This document shows, piece by piece, positions 7,939 through 15,636 of a DNA stretch of 40,147 nucleotides. Below the pieces are notes generated by a model. It did no database searches and was not told the origin of the DNA. It saw only the letters and a list, made by a program, of their open reading frames with translations. Every line of letters begins with the position of its first letter. Positions within the stretch are counted from its first letter, which is position 1. Source of the stretch: Verrucomicrobiales bacterium (GTDB taxonomy: Bacteria > Verrucomicrobiota > Verrucomicrobiia > Verrucomicrobiales > DEV007); assembly GCA_028280355.1 (NCBI GenBank), contig JANQMB010000116.1, forward strand, positions 1 to 40,147, in the 5' to 3' direction. Both the position numbers and the translations under genes were made by a program.

Positions 7939-8691
7939 ATGTCACCCACCGCCCTGTCCCGCGTCCGCATCGCCATCGCCATCGCCATCGCCCTCATGCC
8001 CGCCCTGTCCCCCGGCGCCGGGGCGCAGGAGGACGGCGGCGGCTATCGCACCTACACCAACGCCGCCGGCAAGACGATCCGCGCCAAGCTCGTCGACAAG
8101 AAGGGGGGCATCGCGCACCTGCGCATGGTCGACGGCATCACCTACCGGGTGGCGGTCGAGACGCTGTCGCAGGCCGACCGGGAGTTCGTCGACAGCTGGG
8201 AGCCCACGCACGCGAAGGAGGAGAAACTGCGCGCGGTGGACATGGGCGAGCTGTTCGCCGCGCGGGGGTTCAAGGGCGTGCCGCTGACGCTGAAGAACAA
8301 CCAGGCCCTGCTCGACATCTCGGTCGGCGGACAGACCTTCACCTGCCTGCTCGACACCGGCGCGCAGGGTTCGGTCATCGACCGGGGGAAGGCGAAGGAG
8401 CTCGGCCTCGTCGTGCGCGAGAACGCCGGTTTCGCCGGCGGCATCGGCGGCTCCGCCGGCCCGGTGGGGATGACCAACTTGGCCAACCTCAAAGTGGGCG
8501 GCGTCCACAAGACCGGCGCCACCTTCGCGGTGATGGACCTGCGGGCGGTCAGCGGCAAGCAGGGCAGCACGCGCTTCGACGGCATCGTCGGCTTCGACCT
8601 GCTCGAGGAACTCGAGGCGGTGATCGACTACAAGGGCGGGGTGCTCTACCTGCGCGAGGACCCGGCCACGACGGCCGCGGACCCGGGCTGA
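7939..8691 (+). CDS. Exported SHD1-like / retropepsin-like aspartyl protease protein
   Basis: 250 residues. The signal peptide contains a run encoded by a tandem ATCGCC repeat (I-A-I-A-I-A-I-A) and ends near AGAQ. Residues about 38-83 match an SHD1-type domain, common in PVC exported proteins (Y-R-T-Y-T-N-A-A-G-K-T-I-R-A-K-L-V, then D-G-I-T-Y-R-V-A-V-E-T-L-S-Q-A-D). The C-terminal half is a single-domain retropepsin fold: LLDTGAQGSVID carries the catalytic D-T-G with the hydrophobic flanks, followed by a flap-like glycine-rich segment and FDGIVGFDLLEE, the usual closing motif. Such proteins probably act as homodimeric periplasmic proteases. It is divergent from the SufE-like gene. Confidence 0.85.
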   Translation: MSPTALSRVRIAIAIAIALMPALSPGAGAQEDGGGYRTYTNAAGKTIRAKLVDKKGGIAHLRMVDGITYRVAVETLSQADREFVDSWEPTHAKEEKLRAVDMGELFAARGFKGVPLTLKNNQALLDISVGGQTFTCLLDTGAQGSVIDRGKAKELGLVVRENAGFAGGIGGSAGPVGMTNLANLKVGGVHKTGATFAVMDLRAVSGKQGSTRFDGIVGFDLLEELEAVIDYKGGVLYLREDPATTAADPG

Positions 8692-8708
8692 CCCGGATGC
8701 CCACCGCC

Positions 8709-8733
8709 GGCGGCCTCATCGAGGCCGCCCTAC
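8709..8733. repeat. GTAG-headed REP palindrome, second family
   Basis: On the minus strand it reads GTAG followed by a perfect GGCGGCCTC-gat-GAGGCCGCC hairpin. The same sequence is found in plus orientation at 35776-35800. It follows the stop of the retropepsin-like gene and could also act as an RNA hairpin. Confidence 0.85.
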
Positions 8734-8842
8734 CTCTACCGATACGGTCAGTCGCTAAGGAGAGCCAATGGGTAAGGCCGCTCCGGATACACGTGCCACG
8801 TCCACAACGACCCGGCGGGCGTACGGGTGTATACTAGAGCCC

Positions 8843-10306
8843 GTGTTGCGCATTCTGCCCCCCGCCCTGCTCGCCGTCACGACGCTAACCCAGGAGGCGG
8901 CGGCCGACGACCTGATGCGGCTGGGCGACGAGTTCGACAACGCGAACACCCTCCCGCTCTGGCAGGACCTCGGGCTGGTCGAGGGTTGGACGACGCCGTC
9001 CTACGAGCAGGCGGACATCGACACCACCACGGCCGGGCGCTTCCGTATCGTCCCCGGCGCCATCACCTGGTTCGACCACCTGCGCGGGCTGCTCTTCTTC
9101 AAGGAGGTCAGCGGCGACTTTGTCGCCACGACCCGCGTGCGCGTGCTCAGCCGCCACAACCCGGGGGACCCGACCGAGGTGCCGAACCGCTCGTTCTCGC
9201 TGACCGGGATTTTCGTCCACGGACCGCGGCCGGCGATCACCCAGGCCGCACCCCTCCCCTACACCACCAACGCCGTCTGGCCGCCGGGCAACTTCGGCAG
9301 CAACTACGTCCCCGACACCGAGAACTACATCTTCCTCAGCTACGGCACCGCCGGCAACCCGGGCACGCGCCAGTTCGAGATCAAGGCGACCCGCAACAGC
9401 GACTCGGAACTCTACTACGACTCCACCGGCATCTCCCAGACGGAGACCGAGGCCTGGTTGCAGATGGTCCGCGTCGGCGACACCGTCGTCTGCCTGCGCA
9501 AACACAGCGCCGGCGGCAACTGGATCGTCGAGAACCGATACCCGAACGCCGACCACCCGTTCCCCGCCTTCGGCGCCACCCTGCAGGTCGGCATCACCGC
9601 CTACACCGACTGGCCGACCGCCTCGCCCTTCTCCGGCAGCGTCGAAACCGCATACCACTTCAACTACGCCCCGCCCTCGACCGGCTCCCCCGACCTCGTC
9701 TCGGAGGTCGACTACTTCCGCCTGCGGCGCCCCGCCGCGGCGCTCACCGAGGCGGTCCTGCAGGGGATGAGCGTCAGCTACGACCCGGCGACCGACAGCA
9801 CGGCGAACCCGCCGGTGCTGCTGTCGGCCTCCGCCGCCGCGGCGCCCCACCTCGGCGACAACGCCGATACGGCCTACGCACATACGCCCTACGAACTCTG
9901 GCGCATCGCCCAGTTCGGCGCCGCCGCCTGGGATGCGACCGCCGAACCGGAAGCCGACCCCGATGGCGACGGGCTGAGCAACGCGGAGGAGTTCGCGCTC
10001 GGCAGCAACCCGACGGACCCTCTGTCCGCGCCGCGGCCGGACATCGGCTGGGACGGCGACCGCTTCACCTTCACCTTCACCCCGGATACGGGCGACGCCG
10101 GCTTCGCCGTCTGGGAGTCCCCAGACCTCGCCGCCTGGAACCTGCTCGCCAGCAAACCGGCAGGCGGCAGCTGGGGGCCGGACGCGACCGGCGTGCAGGT
10201 GGCGATCGAGGCCGGGACAGGCGCGGTGGAGGTGTCGGCCCCCGGGGGGGCAAGCCGCACCTTCCTCCAGCTGCGGATCACCGTCGAGGAGGCGGGCGGC
10301 CGGTAG
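8843..10306 (+). CDS. Large secreted protein with laminin-G/DUF1349-like domain and calcium-repeat linker
   Basis: 487 residues from GTG 8843, chosen because it places a normal signal peptide (LRILPPALLAVTTLTQEAAA) at the N-terminus; an upstream ATG at 8768 would bury it. The first 300 residues resemble a concanavalin-like sandwich as in DUF1349/LamG: DEFDNANTLPLWQD, a W-F-D-H-L-R-G-L-L-F-F-K-E-V-S-G-D-F segment, later F-E-I-K-A-T-R-N and WLQMVRVGD. Around residues 375-395 is DPDGDGLSNAEEFALGSNP, a thrombospondin type 3/dockerin-like calcium-binding repeat. The last 80 residues form a C-terminal module common in Verrucomicrobiota exported proteins. It is probably extracellular and binds or processes polysaccharide, but no catalytic residues can be assigned. 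Confidence 0.75.
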   Translation: MLRILPPALLAVTTLTQEAAADDLMRLGDEFDNANTLPLWQDLGLVEGWTTPSYEQADIDTTTAGRFRIVPGAITWFDHLRGLLFFKEVSGDFVATTRVRVLSRHNPGDPTEVPNRSFSLTGIFVHGPRPAITQAAPLPYTTNAVWPPGNFGSNYVPDTENYIFLSYGTAGNPGTRQFEIKATRNSDSELYYDSTGISQTETEAWLQMVRVGDTVVCLRKHSAGGNWIVENRYPNADHPFPAFGATLQVGITAYTDWPTASPFSGSVETAYHFNYAPPSTGSPDLVSEVDYFRLRRPAAALTEAVLQGMSVSYDPATDSTANPPVLLSASAAAAPHLGDNADTAYAHTPYELWRIAQFGAAAWDATAEPEADPDGDGLSNAEEFALGSNPTDPLSAPRPDIGWDGDRFTFTFTPDTGDAGFAVWESPDLAAWNLLASKPAGGSWGPDATGVQVAIEAGTGAVEVSAPGGASRTFLQLRITVEEAGGR

Positions 10307-10310
10307 CCGG

Positions 10311-10679
10311 CTATCCCACGCCGCCCGCCAGCCCCTCCCGCAACTTCTTCGGCAGTCCGGCGACGACCAGCTCCCACGAGTGATCGACCAGCTCGCGGAC
10401 GAGCGCCGCCGGCAGCGACCCGTCGAGAACCAGTGTGTTCCAGTGGCGTTTGTTCATGTGGTAGCCGGGCAGGATCGCATCGTGCGAAGCCCGCAACTCG
10501 TCCGCCCTGCCCGGGTCACATTTCAAATTCGTACGGCCGAGACCATCCTCGTCGTCGAAGCCCAACGTCGCGAACATCTTGCCCCCCACCTTGTAGACCA
10601 ATACATCGGGCCCGAAGGGCTGACCTTCGGTGGTCCCCTCCTTCGAAAGCAGGTAGTCACGCAACTCATCCGCCGACAT
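10311..10679 (-). CDS. MmcQ/YjbR family protein
   Basis: 122 residues, the usual length. Family marks: DELRDYLLSKEGTTEGQPFGPD at the N-terminus, V-Y-K-V-G-G-K-M-F-A-T-L, L-K-C-D-P, and the strongly conserved PGYHMNKRHWNTL near residues 73-85. YjbR-like proteins have a CyaY-like/double-wing fold and are often annotated as DNA-binding, but the biochemical role is not settled. It is convergent with the upstream secreted protein, 4 nt apart, and is followed by no operon partner. Confidence 0.92.
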   Translation of the reverse strand: MSADELRDYLLSKEGTTEGQPFGPDVLVYKVGGKMFATLGFDDEDGLGRTNLKCDPGRADELRASHDAILPGYHMNKRHWNTLVLDGSLPAALVRELVDHSWELVVAGLPKKLREGLAGGVG

Positions 10680-10695
10680 CGCTCGAGGCTAACCC

Positions 10696-10719
10696 GTAGG
10701 AGGCTCGCTTGCGAGCGAC
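10696..10719. repeat. GTAG-headed REP palindrome, third variant
   Basis: GTAG followed by an imperfect palindrome built on GCTCGC-tt-GCGAGC. It lies just upstream of the YjbR-like start. Listed because it shares the GTAG head and length with the other REP units. Confidence 0.6.
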
Positions 10720-10769
10720 AGAGAGTTGCCCCACCCCTGGACAAAACCCCCTCAGATGTCCCCCACCCT

Positions 10770-10908
10770 TCGAAAATTCATAACTCACTGATAACGAACA
10801 GATTTAACTATAGGTTAAACAGATAATCCGCCATTCTGTGACGTAAGACACCAAAAGATTCTTGCATTATTTAATAATTACTATAATTTTCATAATATTG
10901 CAGAAGTC
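10770..10908 (+). promoter_or_regulatory. AT-rich promoter island with inverted repeat
   Basis: About 140 nt of strongly AT-rich sequence in a GC-rich neighbourhood, directly before a PEP-CTERM gene. It holds a TATAAT at 10882-10887 and the inverted repeat TTTAAC-tatag-GTTAAA at 10803-10819, a possible operator. No convincing -35 at 16-18 nt spacing is visible, so an activator or another sigma factor may be used. Confidence 0.4.
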
Positions 10909-11739
10909 ATGTTTGGGAGGATACGACTACTAATCATTGCGCTGGCCTTCATCGGTTTTGCGGTGCACGCCAAGGCGGCGACCGTGCTGGACTGGGTCGA
11001 TTGGGGCGGTGGTTTCGTCGGCAGCAACCTCGGGCCACAGAGCTATACCAATCCGGCGGGAGACATCGTCCAGTACCAGGCGATCGAAACCCAGGGCAAC
11101 GCGGCGACCCCCGCCGGCGACCTGCTCTTCAGAACCCCGACGGTTTCCGGTTTCGGGGGCGACCCCGGCCTGCTCTTGGTCCAGACGGCTGGGCGCGGCA
11201 ACGGCACGGAGCACCGGTTCGGTTTCAGCCGCGGCCTGGATGGGGCGAGCGTCCAGATCAGCGACATCAACAGCTCGGTGAACGGCTCCTCGAACTTCGT
11301 CGACGAGGTGCGCGTGACCGCCATCACCACGACGAACCAGGTCGTCTCCCCCACCCGCGTCGATGTCGCCAACCCCGGCAACTTGACGCAGGTCGATGCG
11401 GCGACCTTCCGCGCCGCCCCGAACAGTTTCGCCGGCAGCGATATCGTCGTGCACTTCGAGACGGCGGACGTCGCGGGCATCCGGGTCGAGGTCGTCAACT
11501 CCGAGACGGGGACTGCCCCGGCGCCGGCGTCGTCCTTCCAGGTGCTCACCATCCACAACATCGTCGAGACCGGGGTCACCGTCCCATCGCCGGTCATCCC
11601 CGAGCCGTCGGCCACCAGCCTGGTCGCCCTAGGCGGCCTGCTCTGTGCCAGGCGCAAGCGCCGGCAGACCTCTAGTAGCGACGAGCGTGAGCGAGTCGGG
11701 GCAGGTCAGAGAGCCCAGGGCTCCCGCTGCTGCAGCTAG
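10909..11739 (+). CDS. PEP-CTERM sorting-domain protein with REP-derived C-terminal tail
   Basis: 276 residues. Signal peptide RIRLLIIALAFIGFAVHAKA. The mature domain is beta-rich with repeated D-x-V and G-S-S/N-F elements; no named domain is recognised. The sorting region is IPEPSATSLVALGGLLCARRKRRQ at about residues 229-252, the normal end point of such proteins. Translation then continues 24 more residues, SSSDERERVG and onward, because the stop is missing and the frame runs into the REP unit at 11675. Exosortase processing would remove the tail, so it may be neutral. An AT-rich promoter island precedes it. Predicted to be exported and anchored or released at the surface. Confidence 0.85.
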   Translation: MFGRIRLLIIALAFIGFAVHAKAATVLDWVDWGGGFVGSNLGPQSYTNPAGDIVQYQAIETQGNAATPAGDLLFRTPTVSGFGGDPGLLLVQTAGRGNGTEHRFGFSRGLDGASVQISDINSSVNGSSNFVDEVRVTAITTTNQVVSPTRVDVANPGNLTQVDAATFRAAPNSFAGSDIVVHFETADVAGIRVEVVNSETGTAPAPASSFQVLTIHNIVETGVTVPSPVIPEPSATSLVALGGLLCARRKRRQTSSSDERERVGAGQRAQGSRCCS

Positions 11740-11795
11740 GAGTGTTCATGTCGACTCGCTCACGCTCGTCGCTACAATCCCTCGCTCGTCGCTAC
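11675..11795. repeat. Inverted pair of GTAG-headed REP units plus a partial third copy
   Basis: Unit at 11675-11698, inverted unit at 11752-11775, and a 15-nt partial copy of the latter at 11781-11795. The first unit lies inside the reading frame of the PEP-CTERM gene, and the last sits 5 nt from the stop of the glycine-zipper gene on the other strand. Confidence 0.88.
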
Positions 11796-11799
11796 AGCC

Positions 11800-12102
11800 C
11801 TAGTAATACCGGTAGTAGCTCGACGGCCGGCTGTAGTACGAAGGCGAGCGCCGGTAATACATTGAGTTCACCTTGCCGCGCCGGTCGCCGGCCAGGCCGC
11901 CGACGGCCGCGCCGATCGCCGCGCCGCCCCAGGAGTTGCCCCCCTTGACGTTGTTGCCGATGATGGCGCCGGTGGCCGCGCCGAGCGCGGCACCCCCGCG
12001 CCGCCCCTGCCGGACGTACGGGTCCGGGTGGGGCATCACACAGGAGACCAGCGTGGCGGCGACCAGGGCCGCGGCGATGTGGAGTCTGGATGGGAGTTTC
12101 AT
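11800..12102 (-). CDS. Glycine-zipper lipoprotein
   Basis: 100 residues. The N-terminus is a lipoprotein signal with lipobox LVSC (cysteine about residue 21). The middle has alternating small residues, GGAALGAATGAIIGN and GGAAIGAAVGGLAGD, the glycine-zipper pattern of OmpA-like/YMGG-type outer membrane lipoproteins. The C-terminus is tyrosine- and serine-rich (YYRRSPSYY, SYYRYY). The start overlaps the stop of the EF-hand lipoprotein by ATGA, so the two are cotranslated and probably act together in the outer membrane. Confidence 0.85.
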   Translation of the reverse strand: MKLPSRLHIAAALVAATLVSCVMPHPDPYVRQGRRGGAALGAATGAIIGNNVKGGNSWGGAAIGAAVGGLAGDRRGKVNSMYYRRSPSYYSRPSSYYRYY

Positions 12103-12569
12103 TTCGATGCCGTCCGCGAGAGTTTCTGTAGGTCGGTGGAACCCGCCTGGGCCTCCACCTTCGCCTGGAACGCCTCTACCTCGGCGTTGTCCAGATAGCC
12201 GTCACCACCGGTGTCGATCTTGTCGAACAGGCCGTCCAGCTTGTCCTCGCGGTCGAAGTAGGCGCGCAGCTCGGCGGGGCTGACCACCGAATCGCGGTTG
12301 CTATCGGGCAGCTTGAACTTCCCCCTCTCCGCGTCCGGGTTGGCGACCCGCCACTCCTCGAAGGTGATCTGGGCGTCGCCGTCGGTGTCGGCCTCCTGGT
12401 AGATCGACTCGAGGAGGTAGCGTTCGAACTCCGACCGCGAGATGCGCTCGTCCGCATCGGTGTCGGCGATCTGGAACGAACTCGGGGCCTTGCAGCTCGC
12501 GAGCAGGGCGACCGCGGCGCCCAAGCCCAGCGCGCCGGTACGGGTCCAGGGCGATAGTGTGACTTTCAT
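12099..12569 (-). CDS. EF-hand lipoprotein
   Basis: 156 residues from ATG 12569, chosen because it places a lipoprotein signal (lipobox LLASC) at the normal distance. Four EF-hand-like calcium loops can be read in order: DTDADERISRSEF, DTDGDAQITFEEW, DSNRDSVVSPAEL and DTGGDGYLDNAEV, each with acidic or amide residues at loop positions 1, 3, 5 and a terminal acidic position; the third is the least canonical. It probably binds calcium in the periplasm or at the outer membrane. First gene of a two-gene unit with the glycine-zipper lipoprotein. Confidence 0.88.
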   Translation of the reverse strand: MKVTLSPWTRTGALGLGAAVALLASCKAPSSFQIADTDADERISRSEFERYLLESIYQEADTDGDAQITFEEWRVANPDAERGKFKLPDSNRDSVVSPAELRAYFDREDKLDGLFDKIDTGGDGYLDNAEVEAFQAKVEAQAGSTDLQKLSRTASK

Positions 12570-12605
12570 CCTACCGCCAGCGTAGGGCGACACGGCCCCC
12601 TAGGG

Positions 12606-12637
12606 CAACCCAAATCGGGATATCCCGATTTGGGTTG
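12606..12637. promoter_or_regulatory. Perfect 32-nt palindrome in a divergent intergenic region
   Basis: Two 16-nt arms with no loop, centred on GGGATATCCC and ending in CAACCC/GGGTTG. It lies 36 nt upstream of the EF-hand lipoprotein start and 33 nt upstream of the cardiolipin synthase start. Perfect dyad symmetry and position between divergent genes suggest an operator for a dimeric repressor; a cruciform or hairpin role is the alternative. Confidence 0.6.
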
Positions 12638-12670
12638 TATGATCGCCGTCGCCCCGACACCCTGGATCCC

Positions 12671-14107
12671 ATGGAGTGGTTCGGGTCCATATCGCTGTGG
12701 GCGCTGTGCGCCGCGGCGATGTGGCTGGCAGGCCTGGCCTGCGCTTTCCACGCCCTGGCGAAGGTGCGCTCGGAACGCGCCACCGTCGCCTGGTGCATCG
12801 CGCTGGTCTCCATGCCGTTCGTCGCCGTCCCGTTCTACCTAGTTTTCGGGCGACGCAGCTTCCACGGCTACTGCGCGGCGCTGGACGAGGCGCTCGAGGA
12901 ACACGCCGACCTGATCCGGGAGGCGCGCGCCAAAATGGAAACCCACTGGGTCGATGCCGGGGACCTGCCCTCCCCGCTCCACCGCTCGCTCGCCGCCATC
13001 AGCCGCTGGCCCTTCTCCTCGGGCAACACCTTCGACCTGCTCGTCGACGGCGCCGATACCTTCGACACCATCGAGGCGGCGATCGCCGCCGCCGAGGAAT
13101 ATGTCCTCTTCCAGTTCTACATCATCCGCGACGACGGCCTCGGCACCCGCCTCAAGGACGCCCTGGCCGAGCGCGCCCGGGCCGGGGTCAGGGTCCACTT
13201 CCTCTACGACGAGTTCGGCAGCCACAAGCTGTCCTCCGGGTTCAAGGCGGAGTTGGAGGGCGCCGGGGTCGAGGTCAAGGCCTTCGGCACCCAGCAGGGC
13301 CGGTCGAACCGCCTCCAGATCAACTTCCGCAACCACCGCAAGAACGTCGTCGTCGACGGCGAGGTCGCCTTCGTCGGCGGGCACAACGTCGGCGACGAAT
13401 ACCTCGGGGAGGACGAGAAGTTCGGGCACTGGCGCGACACCCATGTGGGCATCCGCGGGCCGGCCGTGCTCGAGTGCCAGGCCGCCTTCCTGCAGGACTG
13501 GTATTGGGCGACCCGCCAGATACCCGAGGTGAACACCGACCCGGCCCCCCGGCCGGGGGGAGGGCTGGCGCTGGTGATGCCGAGCGGCCCGACCAAAGAT
13601 TTCGAAGTCTGCCAGATGGCCTACCAGATCCTCATCGGCGCCGCGCGGGAGCGGCTGTGGATCGCCAGCCCCTATTTCGTCCCCGACGAGGCGACCGCCG
13701 TCGCCCTCCAGTACGCCGTGAAACGGGGGGTGGACGTGCGGGTGGTCATCCCCGCGGTGAAGGACCACCTGATCGTCTACCTGGCAGCCTTCTCGTTCTT
13801 CGAGGAGATGGAGGAGTCGGGGGTCAAACTGATGCGCTACGGCCCCGGCTTCATGCACCAGAAGGCGATCCTGGTGGACGACACGATCGCCGGGGTCGGC
13901 ACTGTGAACCTCGACGAACGCTCGTTCCGCCTGAACTTCGAACTCACCGCCTTCTCCTGCGAGGCGGGCTTCACCTCGGCCGTCGCCGAGATGTTCGAGC
14001 GCGACTTCGAAAGCTGCACCCCCGCGACCGCCTCCGACTACCACGACCAGGCGCTACCGTTCCGCCTCGGGGTGCGCGTGGCGCGCCTGTTCTCGCCGAT
14101 CCTTTGA
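12671..14107 (+). CDS. cls: Cardiolipin synthase (phospholipase D superfamily)
   Basis: 478 residues from ATG 12671, the usual length of ClsA-type enzymes. It condenses two phosphatidylglycerol molecules, or PG with another phospholipid, to cardiolipin at the inner membrane. The N-terminus has two membrane segments (residues about 4-30 and 36-58) in the PLDc_N pattern. Two HKD motifs are present: HRKNVVVDGEVAFVGGHN near residue 222, and HQKAILVDDTIAGVGTVN near residue 395. Between them is the conserved WIASPYFVPDE segment. All catalytic His, Lys and Asp residues are intact. It is divergent from the lipoprotein pair across the 32-nt palindrome. Confidence 0.93.
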   Translation: MEWFGSISLWALCAAAMWLAGLACAFHALAKVRSERATVAWCIALVSMPFVAVPFYLVFGRRSFHGYCAALDEALEEHADLIREARAKMETHWVDAGDLPSPLHRSLAAISRWPFSSGNTFDLLVDGADTFDTIEAAIAAAEEYVLFQFYIIRDDGLGTRLKDALAERARAGVRVHFLYDEFGSHKLSSGFKAELEGAGVEVKAFGTQQGRSNRLQINFRNHRKNVVVDGEVAFVGGHNVGDEYLGEDEKFGHWRDTHVGIRGPAVLECQAAFLQDWYWATRQIPEVNTDPAPRPGGGLALVMPSGPTKDFEVCQMAYQILIGAARERLWIASPYFVPDEATAVALQYAVKRGVDVRVVIPAVKDHLIVYLAAFSFFEEMEESGVKLMRYGPGFMHQKAILVDDTIAGVGTVNLDERSFRLNFELTAFSCEAGFTSAVAEMFERDFESCTPATASDYHDQALPFRLGVRVARLFSPIL

Positions 14108-14121
14108 CCGCTTGGCAAGCG

Positions 14122-14145
14122 GTAGGAAGGCCGCTCGCGGCCGAC
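14122..14145. repeat. GTAG-headed REP palindrome, fourth variant
   Basis: GTAG followed by a GGCCG-ctcg-CGGCC hairpin, directly after a small CCGCTTGGCAAGCGG hairpin. It lies between the convergent cls and lipase-like genes and may also help to terminate them. Confidence 0.65.
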
Positions 14146-14183
14146 GGGATCCGACCTCGGGGGCGCCCCTTACCGGATGCGCT

Positions 14184-15527
14184 CTAGTCGGTGAACGGGT
14201 TCAGCTTCTTCAGCCGCCCGCCCAGGCCGCGCCCCGCCCGAGGGGCGGCGAGGAACTCGTGCACCTCGGCGATCACGTCGGGACGCGATAGGATGTCCAC
14301 GTGGTCGGCGTCGTAGCCGACGACCTTCACCGCGTCGGCCACCGCGGGGGGGGCCGTCTGGCTGGCGACGCTGACAGTGCCGTCGTTCTCCTCGGGGAGG
14401 ATGCGCGACTTCGAGCTACGGTGTCCGTAGAGCAACAGGTGGTCGACCGTCCCCTTCAGGCGCGAGGAGAAGATCTCCTCCTGGAAGCCGCTGTTGGCCT
14501 GCATGTCGTACCAGGACGGGACCACTTTCGGCGCGTGCTTCACCCCCATCTCCGCCGCCTCGTGGCCGGACCAGGGGGTCGAGATGGTGACGAACTTCTC
14601 GATATAGGAGTTGCCGTCCTCGAGCGCGTTCTTGATCACGAAAGAGCGCGACACGAGGCCGCCCATGCTATGGGCGACGACGTGCAGGCGGCTGAAGCCG
14701 AAGTGGCCCTGCAGGAGTTCGACCCCCCGGTTCAGCGCACCCCCGAGGCTATCGAGACGGTCCCCGGTGGGGTAGTAGTAGAACCAGGCCTGGTACTTCG
14801 ACCGGTCGAGCTCCGCGAAAAAGGTGCGCCAGTCCTGCGGGGAACCCGCCGCCCCGTAGACGAACAACACCGGGGTCCGCGAGGGGTCATACTTCTCCAG
14901 GAAGTAGATGCCGATACCCAGCTCGAGCGGGAACGTCGCCGGCTGCCACAGCCCCTCCCGGCCGAGGACGGCCGCGAACTTGGGGTCGTTCAGGTCCGCG
15001 ATGTCGCCGAGGGCGATCGGGATGTCCTGGCCGGTGACGACGTCGTCGATGTCCCGGTCGCCCCGGAACGCCCTCGCCGCGGCGACCATGTCGGCGGGCA
15101 GGACCACCGACCGCGATAACCTCCCGCTCAGGCGCGCCTTGCGCCCGCGGTTGAGGTTGAACTCGACCGGCGACGGCACCCCGGCGGCGTCGGAGAGGAT
15201 CCACGCCGCCTCGCCCTCCCGGTACCTGCCGTCGCCGTCCGCGTCGCTGAACGCCATCAGGTACTGGTTCGCCGACCGGTCGACGAGGAAACCGAAGAGC
15301 CCGACCGGCCCGACCGGGCTGTAGTCGGCGGACACCACCTTCCCCGCCGCCCTGTCCCACTCGACCACCAGCCCGTAGACGTTCTCGAAGTCGCTGCGGT
15401 TGCCGATATGCGCAGAGACCAGGTAGCTCCGGTCGAGCAGCTTCAGGTCGTCCCCCAACCTGCGGAAATTCGCACACCCAGGGAAAAGTGTCAGGGTAGC
15501 CAGAAAGACGATAGCGCGGGTCGGCAT
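14184..15527 (-). CDS. Lipase-like alpha/beta hydrolase lipoprotein
   Basis: 447 residues from ATG 15527, which gives a lipoprotein signal with lipobox FPGC. The first 200 residues form a beta-rich N-terminal region with a DADGDGRYREGEAAW element similar to a calcium loop. From about residue 225 an alpha/beta hydrolase domain starts: VLFVYGAAGSPQDW oxyanion region, then the nucleophile elbow HVVAHSMGGLVSR with the serine, an aspartate within ENDGTVS, and a histidine in DADHVDIL near the C-terminus. This matches the esterase/lipase or PGAP1-like group. It is probably attached to the outer or inner membrane facing the periplasm. Natural substrate unknown. Confidence 0.85.
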   Translation of the reverse strand: MPTRAIVFLATLTLFPGCANFRRLGDDLKLLDRSYLVSAHIGNRSDFENVYGLVVEWDRAAGKVVSADYSPVGPVGLFGFLVDRSANQYLMAFSDADGDGRYREGEAAWILSDAAGVPSPVEFNLNRGRKARLSGRLSRSVVLPADMVAAARAFRGDRDIDDVVTGQDIPIALGDIADLNDPKFAAVLGREGLWQPATFPLELGIGIYFLEKYDPSRTPVLFVYGAAGSPQDWRTFFAELDRSKYQAWFYYYPTGDRLDSLGGALNRGVELLQGHFGFSRLHVVAHSMGGLVSRSFVIKNALEDGNSYIEKFVTISTPWSGHEAAEMGVKHAPKVVPSWYDMQANSGFQEEIFSSRLKGTVDHLLLYGHRSSKSRILPEENDGTVSVASQTAPPAVADAVKVVGYDADHVDILSRPDVIAEVHEFLAAPRAGRGLGGRLKKLNPFTD

Positions 15528-15582
15528 GGGGCGATGCTGCCAGGGTCGGCCAGCCATTGCAAGATCGGAAACCTCCGATGGG

Positions 15583-15618
15583 CGCCCGACTTCCAACCTC
15601 GAAGTTCGACGTCGGGCG
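15583..15618. repeat. Hairpin of a dispersed GAAGTTCGA-containing repeat
   Basis: CGCCCGAC and GTCGGGCG arms 8 bp long enclose a loop that contains CTCGAAGTTCGAC. It lies between the MscS stop and the lipase-like start. Related GAAGTTCGA/CGAACTTCG sequences occur in the tRNA-array spacers near 26.55 and 26.78 kb. Confidence 0.5.
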
Positions 15619-15636
15619 TCGGGCGTTGGATGTTCC

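Noticed and set aside
12839-14044. 401-residue minus-strand ORF inside cls
   Set aside because: Antisense to an intact cardiolipin synthase with both HKD motifs.
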